Below are positions 44,446-49,928 of a DNA stretch of 64,000 nt, in pieces; within the stretch, counting starts at the first letter, position 1, and each line of letters begins with the position of its first letter. The notes beneath the pieces were generated by a model, which saw only the letters and a list, made by a program, of their open reading frames with translations, ran no database searches and was not told the DNA's origin. The position numbers and the translations under genes are program-made. Source of the DNA: DAOTVY01 sp041082245 (GTDB lineage Bacteria > Chloroflexota > Chloroflexia > DTKN01); contig JBDOIE010000033.1 in NCBI GenBank assembly GCA_041082245.1, positions 3,185-67,184 of the forward strand, given 5' to 3'.

Positions 44446-46539
44446 ATGGCCTATTACGCGATCGTCGTCTTCCTCTCGGCTTTCCTCCTATTTCAGGTGG
44501 AGCCGCTGATCGGCAAGATCGTCCTGCCGTGGTTCGGGGGGACGTCCTCCGTATGGTCCGCCTCCCTGCTGTTTTTCCAGGTGCTCCTTACCTCCGGCTA
44601 CGCCTATGCCTATTGGCTGGCCGGCCGGCCACGATGGCGCAAGCAGGGTATGGTGCACGGCGCCTTACTGCTCCTTTCGCTCTTCCTCTTGCTTCTACTC
44701 GCGTTCTCCTGGGATACGCCCATCACCCCACCGGGGATCCTGCGCCCAACCGATCCCACCCGCCCGATCGGCCGCCTCTTTCTCGTCCTGCTCTCCTCGG
44801 TCGGTCTGCCCTTTTTTCTTCTGTCCACGAACAGCCCGCTCATGCAAGCATGGTTCTCGCGGGATTGCCCTGAGTGCTCGCCATACCCCCTGTACGCTGT
44901 GTCGAACGCGGGTTCCCTCGCCGGCCTGTTGAGCTATCCGTTCCTGATCGAACCACTGCTCACGCTGCGGACCCAAGCATGGGCCTGGTCGCTCGGGTAC
45001 CTGACTTTCATCCTGTGTGCCGGTGCCGCTGTGGTGCGCACGCTGCGGCGTAGAGCCGCCGATCGGGCAAGTGCTCTGGAAGAAATGACCCCTGTTTCCC
45101 AGCCAGGCCCGGCAGTACGCCTGCTGTGGGTCGCCCTGCCTGCCGTGGCGTCCGCGTTGCTGCTTGCCACGACGAGCCACATCACGCAGGAGGTCGCGCC
45201 GGTTCCCCTCCTGTGGGTGCTCCCGCTGGCGCTCTACCTGCTTTCGTTCATCCTGTGTTTCTCGGGGAAAAGGTGGTACTCCCGTCCCGTGTTCGTGTTG
45301 GGGCTCGCGGTGGGAAGCGCTTTCTTCGTGTGGACGCTTGCGCGGCCCCCGGCTTTGGGCCTGATCGCCCAGGTGGCCGTCTATTGCCTCTTGCTCTGGA
45401 TCGCCTGTATGTTCTGCCACGGAGAACTGGCGCGGCTGCAACCCCATCCCCGTTACCTCACTGCCTACTACCTCCTGATGTCGGTCGGCGGGGCTCTAGG
45501 GGGCATCGCGGTTTCGCTGCTCGCCCCGCTCCTCTTCCGGGGCTACTGGGAGCTGCACCTGGGATTGCTCGCCTGCTGGATGCTCCTGTGGATCGTGATC
45601 GCTCGGGAACGGCCCACGGGTCCGGCGCGCCTCCGGTGGTCGTTCCGGCTGGCCGCTGTCGGCACGCTCACGGCGCTTCTGGGCTCCATCCTCCTTACTC
45701 ACATCGATGAAGCGTCCCGTATCCCACGCTACGCCGTGCGTAATTTCTACGGAGTGCTCCGGGTGCTGGAAATGCGTTCCCAATCCCCGTCGGTGCGGGG
45801 ATACCAGCTCACCCACGGGAGCACAGTGCACGGGTTCCAGCTGCTGGATCCGGGTCAGCAGGACCTCCCCACAGCCTACTTTACCGAGCGGAGCGGGATC
45901 GGTCTTGCGCTAAGGTATTACCCGCGGCACGGCGGCGGGCTTCGGATCGGCATCCTGGGCCTGGGGATCGGTGTCCTTGCTGCCTACGCCCAGCCGGAGG
46001 ATACGATCCGCTTCTACGAGATCAACCCCGCCGTGATCGCTCTGGCACGCGGGGAAGGGGGCTTTTTCTCCTATCTTGCCCGTTGTCGCGGCCGGGTCGA
46101 GATCGTGGAAGGGGACGCGCGCATTTCGCTCGAGCGAGAGCTGCGGGAAGGACAACCGCAGCAGTACGACATCCTGGTGCTGGACGTCTTTAGCGGAGAC
46201 GCAATCCCGGTGCACCTGCTCACGCGGGAAGCCTTCCAGGTCTACCTCCAGCATCTGCGTCCCCACGGGGTGCTGGCCCTCCATATCACGAACCGGTACC
46301 TGGACCTGAGGCCGGTCGTGTGGGGCCTTGCGGATCATTTCGGGTTGCATGCTGCCCTGATCGAATCACAGGGGGACGAGGAGCGCGCCTACCACGCCAC
46401 ATGGATGCTTCTGACGGACGATCCGGCTTTCCTGCAACAGCCGGAGATCGCCTCCCGGGCTACGCCGCGTCCGGACGACCTCCGTCGCGTGCCGTTGTGG
46501 ACGGACGACTACAGCAACCTCTTCCGCATCCTGAAGTAG
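44446..46539 (+). CDS. Large membrane-fused spermidine synthase-like protein
   Basis: This is a protein of 697 residues. The first 430 residues form about ten to twelve helices, opening with FLSAFLLFQVEPLIGKIVLP and PWFGGTSSVW, typical of fused-MFS/spermidine synthase-like proteins. The C-terminal part is a Rossmann domain with IGILGLGIGVLAAYA, the acidic IRFYEINPAVIALA and VLDVFSGDAIPVHLLT. The glycine-rich loop is better kept than in the paralogue at 7864-9444. The ATG at 44446 starts exactly at the first helix; the earlier open frame is antisense to the cyclodeaminase gene. The function is unknown, with polyamine or small-molecule alkyl transfer possible. Confidence 0.85.
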   Translation: MAYYAIVVFLSAFLLFQVEPLIGKIVLPWFGGTSSVWSASLLFFQVLLTSGYAYAYWLAGRPRWRKQGMVHGALLLLSLFLLLLLAFSWDTPITPPGILRPTDPTRPIGRLFLVLLSSVGLPFFLLSTNSPLMQAWFSRDCPECSPYPLYAVSNAGSLAGLLSYPFLIEPLLTLRTQAWAWSLGYLTFILCAGAAVVRTLRRRAADRASALEEMTPVSQPGPAVRLLWVALPAVASALLLATTSHITQEVAPVPLLWVLPLALYLLSFILCFSGKRWYSRPVFVLGLAVGSAFFVWTLARPPALGLIAQVAVYCLLLWIACMFCHGELARLQPHPRYLTAYYLLMSVGGALGGIAVSLLAPLLFRGYWELHLGLLACWMLLWIVIARERPTGPARLRWSFRLAAVGTLTALLGSILLTHIDEASRIPRYAVRNFYGVLRVLEMRSQSPSVRGYQLTHGSTVHGFQLLDPGQQDLPTAYFTERSGIGLALRYYPRHGGGLRIGILGLGIGVLAAYAQPEDTIRFYEINPAVIALARGEGGFFSYLARCRGRVEIVEGDARISLERELREGQPQQYDILVLDVFSGDAIPVHLLTREAFQVYLQHLRPHGVLALHITNRYLDLRPVVWGLADHFGLHAALIESQGDEERAYHATWMLLTDDPAFLQQPEIASRATPRPDDLRRVPLWTDDYSNLFRILK

Positions 46540-46545
46540 CCACGC

Positions 46546-46574
46546 TTGACGGGAGCGAAAAAAGCGTGTATCCT
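46546..46574 (+). promoter_or_regulatory. Promoter of tRNA-Sec gene
   Basis: TTGACG and TATCCT are separated by 17 nt. Transcription would start near 46581, just before the tRNA at 46584. Confidence 0.7.
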
Positions 46575-46583
46575 AAGGATCGC

Positions 46584-46677
46584 GGGAGTGCATGGGTCCC
46601 GGTGGGCCTCGCGGTCTTCAAAACCGTTGTGGGGCGCTGGGAGCGTCCCGGGTCGGTTCGACTCCGACGCACTCCCG
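46584..46677 (+). tRNA. selC: tRNA-Sec (UCA anticodon)
   Basis: The 8-bp acceptor GGGAGTGC/GCACTCCC, 6-bp D stem with 4-nt CGGT loop, anticodon arm GCGGT-CTTCAAA-ACCGT with TCA at 46618-46620, a long variable arm and the T arm GTCGG-TTCGACT-CCGAC match bacterial selenocysteine tRNA. The acceptor-plus-T stack is 13 bp, as in Escherichia coli. The discriminator is G at 46677, followed by CCT, so CCA is not fully encoded. It decodes UGA as selenocysteine. No selA, selB or selD lies in the window. Only 31 bp separate it from the end of the convergent hgc-linked gene. Confidence 0.95.
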
Positions 46678-46708
46678 CCTATCGTCCCTCCGCCACAAAG
46701 TGGGGGCT

Positions 46709-47260
46709 CTACCGTACGCGCAATCTCTCTACCAGCTCAGAAGCCACAAGGCGGTAGGCCGGTTGCTCCACTATGGCGTAAGCCGGCGAGTGATGCACAG
46801 ACGGGAACCGTTCCCTTGCCAGTTGCTCCCCAAAGGCTTGCGCTTCTTCCCAGGCCCACCCGCTCCAGCGCCCAGCGCGGCACAGTTCCAGGAAGGTGTG
46901 CCAAACATGCCGCAGCTCCGCGGGTGTTCCCCAACGGTACTCGGCCGTCCTCAGACAGGCCATGATCAGTTGTTCCAGGTTCCCACCCTGCTGCCGGAAG
47001 GCGCGAAGGTGGAGCCGGCCGAGGCGTCCGTCCGGCCGGATCGGCTCCCAGAGCAGCGCTTCTGGCCCTGGAACGAGCGCCATGTACTCCTCTCGAAGGC
47101 GTGCGGCGAACGTCTCAGGATCGACGATGAGGTGCTCCGGGCCCAGCACGGCCTGATAAAGGAGCTTGTAAGCATCCCGGATCCCCATGGCCGGGTGCCG
47201 GCTCAGATGGGCGTCCAGGAGGCGACCGATCGCACCCGGTGTCCAGACCGGCAAGTCCAC
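46709..47260 (-). CDS. Hypothetical protein linked to hgcAB
   Basis: This is a soluble protein of 183 residues that I cannot assign to a family. It is mainly helical, with recognisable stretches AYKLLYQAVLGPEHLIVDPE near the N-terminus and IRPDGRLGRLHLRAF in the middle. A single Cys in ACLRTAE and another in LELCRAG are present. The GTG start at 47260 lies 6 nt after the hgcB stop, so it is almost certainly on the hgcAB transcript. A direct role in mercury methylation is only a guess from position. Confidence 0.65.
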   Translation of the reverse strand: MDLPVWTPGAIGRLLDAHLSRHPAMGIRDAYKLLYQAVLGPEHLIVDPETFAARLREEYMALVPGPEALLWEPIRPDGRLGRLHLRAFRQQGGNLEQLIMACLRTAEYRWGTPAELRHVWHTFLELCRAGRWSGWAWEEAQAFGEQLARERFPSVHHSPAYAIVEQPAYRLVASELVERLRVR

Positions 47261-47266
47261 GCCTGC

Positions 47267-47755
47267 TTACCCGCAGCAGCCTCCGGAGCTCCCCCCGCAG
47301 CCGCACGAAGGGGGTGCGGCGACCGGGGCCTCCTCCCACGCGTCTTCGCCCCCGCAGCAAGGAGAGCCTCCCGGTAATGGGGCGACTTCCCGCGCGTTTC
47401 CGCCTGCGCAGCAGGATGCGCTTTCCGGGAGCGGTTCCACCTCCTGTACGTTCCCGCCACCGCAGCAGGCTGTCGGTCCGCCGACGCCGCAGCATTCCTC
47501 CTGTGGACGCTCGCCGAACAGGACCGAGCGCATCAGCGCCACTGCGCATCCCACCCCGCTGTCCACCCAGATGGCTCCTGTGGGACAGTTGCGTTGACAG
47601 GCCCCGCATTCCATGCAGGCTTCGGGGTCCACGAGCTCGGCAACGGGCTCGGAGGCCCGGAAGACCCCGTGGGGGCAGACGACACTGCACAGGCCGCAGT
47701 TGATGCATCGCTCCGGGTCGTAGCGCAACGTATTCGAGATCGCCCCAAGCACCAT
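47267..47755 (-). CDS. hgcB: HgcB ferredoxin of mercury methylation with extended Cys-repeat tail
   Basis: This is a protein of 162 residues. Two 4Fe-4S motifs are CINCGLCSVVCP (Cys17-27) and CMECGACQRNCP (Cys47-57). Cys70 in GVGCAVAL matches the conserved third Cys site of HgcB. HgcB is about 95 residues in known methylators and ends with one vicinal Cys pair. Here five CC pairs occur at 88-89, 97-98, 115-116, 133-134 and 160-161, plus CGC at 151-153. Residues 97-150 form three 18-residue repeats. HgcB reduces the HgcA corrinoid and probably hands over mercury. It starts 2 nt after hgcA, with a GGAGG site inside hgcA. Confidence 0.9.
   Translation of the reverse strand: MVLGAISNTLRYDPERCINCGLCSVVCPHGVFRASEPVAELVDPEACMECGACQRNCPTGAIWVDSGVGCAVALMRSVLFGERPQEECCGVGGPTACCGGGNVQEVEPLPESASCCAGGNAREVAPLPGGSPCCGGEDAWEEAPVAAPPSCGCGGSSGGCCG
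47306..47467 (-). repeat. Three tandem 54-nt units inside hgcB
   Basis: These encode residues 97-150 as three 18-residue units, each starting with a CC pair followed by Gly or Ala and closing with a Pro-rich segment (EPLPESAS, APLPGGSP, APVAAPPS). The period is exact at protein level while the DNA copies have diverged. This points to an older duplication kept under selection. Confidence 0.85.
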
Positions 47756-47757
47756 CG

Positions 47758-48735
47758 CTAACCTCCAGCCAGGCGAAATCCGATCGAGACCAACAGCAGC
47801 GCCAGCCCTGCGGCGAACAGGCCCGCCATCGGGCGGACATAGCGCAGGATCTCCCGCCGCACCCCGCTACGCGAGGTAAAGGGTGTGGAGCCGGTAAAGT
47901 TCAGCGCCAGGAACGCCGTTACAGGCGGCAAGCCGAGCAGGAAGGTACCCGAGCCGAGCAGGCGGGACACGAGCGTCCCCTCCGGGTCTCCCAGCCACGG
48001 TTTCAGAGCAAAGGGAAGCGCGACCAGCCCACCCAGCAGGAACCCCTTGGAGGAGAACTCGCGCGTCGGGATCCAGGGCAACAGGATCGGGAACGCCACG
48101 ACGCCTGCCAGGACGGCGGCGAGAGCCCCGAAGGCTGCCAGCCGGCCGGCCAGGAACCAGAGCACCAGAGCCGCGATGGCGGTCGGCCAGAAGACGTGCA
48201 CGACCTCGACTGGGATCAGCACCAGGCGGTCCACCAGGCGGAAGCGCACCCGCCGCATCTCCGGCGTGGCCTGGCCCGTGCGGAGGAAAGCCGGGAGGTC
48301 CGCCGCGCGCACAGGGCCGTACTCCACCCGGAAGCCGGAGCGCTGCTTGACCTCGTGCGCGCACACCCCGGCCGCTCCCAGCTGCGGCAGGATCAGGGTG
48401 CGGTGACGCACAACTTCGCGCAAGCGGCTCGCTTCGATCCGCCGCACGAGTTCGTCGGTCCCGAACGTCCCCTTCCCGGCCGCGCACCAGACGTTGATCC
48501 CCTCGGTGTCCAGCACCAGGATGTACCCGTCGAATCCGGCCAGGGCCGAACGCAGCGCGTCGAAGGAAAGCGAATAGTTCGCCGTGACGAACACCGGCGA
48601 ATCCGGCGTGGGATTCCCGAGGGCGTAGAGACCGGGGCGCACCCGGTGATGCCCACGCCGCCATCCGAGACGGGCCAGGACGTGGTCCCAGCGGTCCTTC
48701 CAGGTCAGGTGGCTCGTCGTGCGGTAGATCTCCAA
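47758..48735 (-). CDS. hgcA: HgcA corrinoid protein of mercury methylation
   Basis: HgcA transfers a methyl group from its cobalamin to Hg(II). This protein of about 325 residues has the invariant cap-helix motif NVWCAAGKGTFGTDEL, with Cys84 as the cobalt-coordinating residue. VDPG-like RPGLYALGNP and SGFRVEYGPVRAADLPAFL also match HgcA. The C-terminal part (about residues 155-325) has five membrane helices and a NFTGSTPFTSRSGVRRE segment. A membrane domain and this cap motif separate HgcA from the soluble CdhD-type corrinoid proteins of the acetyl-CoA pathway. The TTG at 48735 lies 7 nt after AGGAGG; an ATG at 48774 would add 13 residues. A hairpin-forming inverted repeat lies upstream. Confidence 0.93.
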   Translation of the reverse strand: MEIYRTTSHLTWKDRWDHVLARLGWRRGHHRVRPGLYALGNPTPDSPVFVTANYSLSFDALRSALAGFDGYILVLDTEGINVWCAAGKGTFGTDELVRRIEASRLREVVRHRTLILPQLGAAGVCAHEVKQRSGFRVEYGPVRAADLPAFLRTGQATPEMRRVRFRLVDRLVLIPVEVVHVFWPTAIAALVLWFLAGRLAAFGALAAVLAGVVAFPILLPWIPTREFSSKGFLLGGLVALPFALKPWLGDPEGTLVSRLLGSGTFLLGLPPVTAFLALNFTGSTPFTSRSGVRREILRYVRPMAGLFAAGLALLLVSIGFRLAGG

Positions 48736-48764
48736 CCCGCATCCTCCTGGAATCGACGTAACTT

Positions 48765-48822
48765 GTAACACCATCACCCACCGTCCGAGTGGTGGCTCTA
48801 CAGGCTCCGCATCTGGTGTTAC
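48765..48822 (-). promoter_or_regulatory. Inverted repeat in hgcA leader
   Basis: GTAACACCA and TGGTGTTAC are perfect 9-bp inverted arms 40 nt apart, with an inner CCACC/GGTGG stem between them. The element lies between the DUF72 stop and the hgcA start. It could be an operator or an RNA hairpin. No known riboswitch consensus was recognised in it. Confidence 0.4.
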
Positions 48823-48859
48823 GCCCGAAACGGTCGAACGTATGCCGGAGCAAGGTATG

Positions 48860-49645
48860 CTACGCTGCGGCGGTATCCTCCGCCAGGAGCATCCGCAGCT
48901 GCCGCGCAGTGGTCACCGCCTGGCCCTGCCAGTGGTTGTTGGCAAAGACAAAGACCGTCTCCGCGCTCTGCGCGAGTTTGCGGATCTTGGGCACCCACTC
49001 GCGGAGTTCTTCCTCGCGGTAGGTGTAATCGTAGCGCTCCCAGGCGTGCTCGTGCTGCCACCACTTGGCGGCGTTTCTCCCGTGGAAGCGCACGTAAGCG
49101 ACGGACGCCGTCGCCTCGGCTACCGGTGGAAGGAGCCCTTTCAGGCGCGGTTCGTCCACGCAACAGAAGCCCAGGCCCAGGCTGCGAAGCAAGGAAAAGG
49201 TCTCCGCCCGCACCCACGCCGCGTTGCGGAACTCGACCACCACCGGCAGGTCCCCAAACTGCTCGCGCAGGTACTCCAGGTAGCTCCGATTTTCTGGCGA
49301 TGGCCGAAACGACCAGGGGAACTGGGCCAGGATGCAACCGAACTTGCCCGCTTCCTGCAAGGGTTGGAGCGCCTCTATGAACTGCCGGAACGCCTCGCGG
49401 TTTTCTTCCCGTGCGTGTGTCAGCTCCTGGCTCGCCTTGACGGTAAAGAGAAACCCTTCCGGCACTTTGCGCGCGATTGCGCCCATCGTATAGGCGTCCG
49501 GGAGACGGTAGTAGGTAAAGTTGATCTCGGTGGTGTCGAACTCCCGGGCGTAGTACGCCAGCATATCGCGCTCCGCGATGCCCTCCGGATAGAACGGGCC
49601 CACCCAATCGGCGTAGCTGTAGCCGCTCGTACCGATCCGGATCAT
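48860..49645 (-). CDS. DUF72 family protein
   Basis: This TIM-barrel-like protein of 261 residues belongs to the DUF72/COG1801 family. It has the hallmark opening MIRIGTSGYSYADWVGPFYP, the FTTYRLPD-like INFTYYRLPDAYTM, FLFTVKASQELTH, ILAQFPWSF and late YVRFHGRNAAKWW with FVFANNHWQGQA. The ATG at 49645 coincides with the conserved start; the frame upstream is not conserved. Its biochemical role is unknown. It is 125 nt upstream of hgcA in the same direction and might be co-transcribed. Confidence 0.9.
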   Translation of the reverse strand: MIRIGTSGYSYADWVGPFYPEGIAERDMLAYYAREFDTTEINFTYYRLPDAYTMGAIARKVPEGFLFTVKASQELTHAREENREAFRQFIEALQPLQEAGKFGCILAQFPWSFRPSPENRSYLEYLREQFGDLPVVVEFRNAAWVRAETFSLLRSLGLGFCCVDEPRLKGLLPPVAEATASVAYVRFHGRNAAKWWQHEHAWERYDYTYREEELREWVPKIRKLAQSAETVFVFANNHWQGQAVTTARQLRMLLAEDTAAA

Positions 49646-49715
49646 GCTTCGCCTCGCCCGGCGCAACAGCGCCGCACTCGTCGCCCGATGCCGCTCCGTG
49701 CAGCAGGGCACCCCT

Positions 49716-49743
49716 ATTCTACCACACAGGCCAGCACGGGCAA
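49716..49743 (-). promoter_or_regulatory. Promoter of DUF72 gene, possibly also hgcAB
   Basis: On the minus strand TTGCCC and TAGAAT are separated by 16 nt, with TGG before the -10. Confidence 0.55.
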
Positions 49744-49768
49744 GTCCGCCGCATTCGGCCGAGGCGGG

Positions 49769-49797
49769 TTGCACGATTCCGACGACTGTGCTATAAT
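49769..49797 (+). promoter_or_regulatory. Promoter of tRNA-Val
   Basis: TTGCAC and a perfect TATAAT are separated by 17 nt. Transcription would start around 49804, next to the tRNA. Confidence 0.85.
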
Positions 49798-49807
49798 ATG
49801 ATTGCAC

Positions 49808-49879
49808 GGGCGACTAGCTCAGCGGGAGAGCGCTTCCTTCACACGGAAGAGGTCAGTGGTTCAAACCCACTGTCGCCCA
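49808..49879 (+). tRNA. tRNA-Val (CAC anticodon)
   Basis: This is a full cloverleaf with acceptor GGGCGAC/GTCGCCC, D arm with AGCGGGAGAGC, anticodon stem CTTCC/GGAAG and loop TTCACAC giving CAC at 49840-49842, and T arm CAGTGG-TTCAAAC-CCACTG. The discriminator is A. CCA is not encoded. It reads GUG valine codons. Confidence 0.95.
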
Positions 49880-49887
49880 CAAAACAA

Positions 49888-49913
49888 GCGAGGGGCCGCA
49901 CCCGGCCCCTCGC
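49888..49913. terminator. Bidirectional terminator between tRNA-Val and hppA
   Basis: GCGAGGGGCC and GGCCCCTCGC form a perfect 10-bp stem. T-rich sequence follows in both directions. Confidence 0.88.
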
Positions 49914-49928
49914 TCTGTTTCGAAGGCG

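Noticed and set aside
47758..48735. Assignment of HgcA as the acetyl-CoA pathway corrinoid protein
   Set aside because: The CFeSP subunits are soluble and lack the NVWCAAGK cap helix. The protein here has both that motif and a C-terminal membrane domain, and is followed by HgcB.
48736..48860. Possible cobalamin riboswitch in front of hgcA
   Set aside because: HgcA uses a corrinoid, so a switch was considered, but the gap is short and no B12-box or conserved core is visible. Only an inverted repeat is reported.
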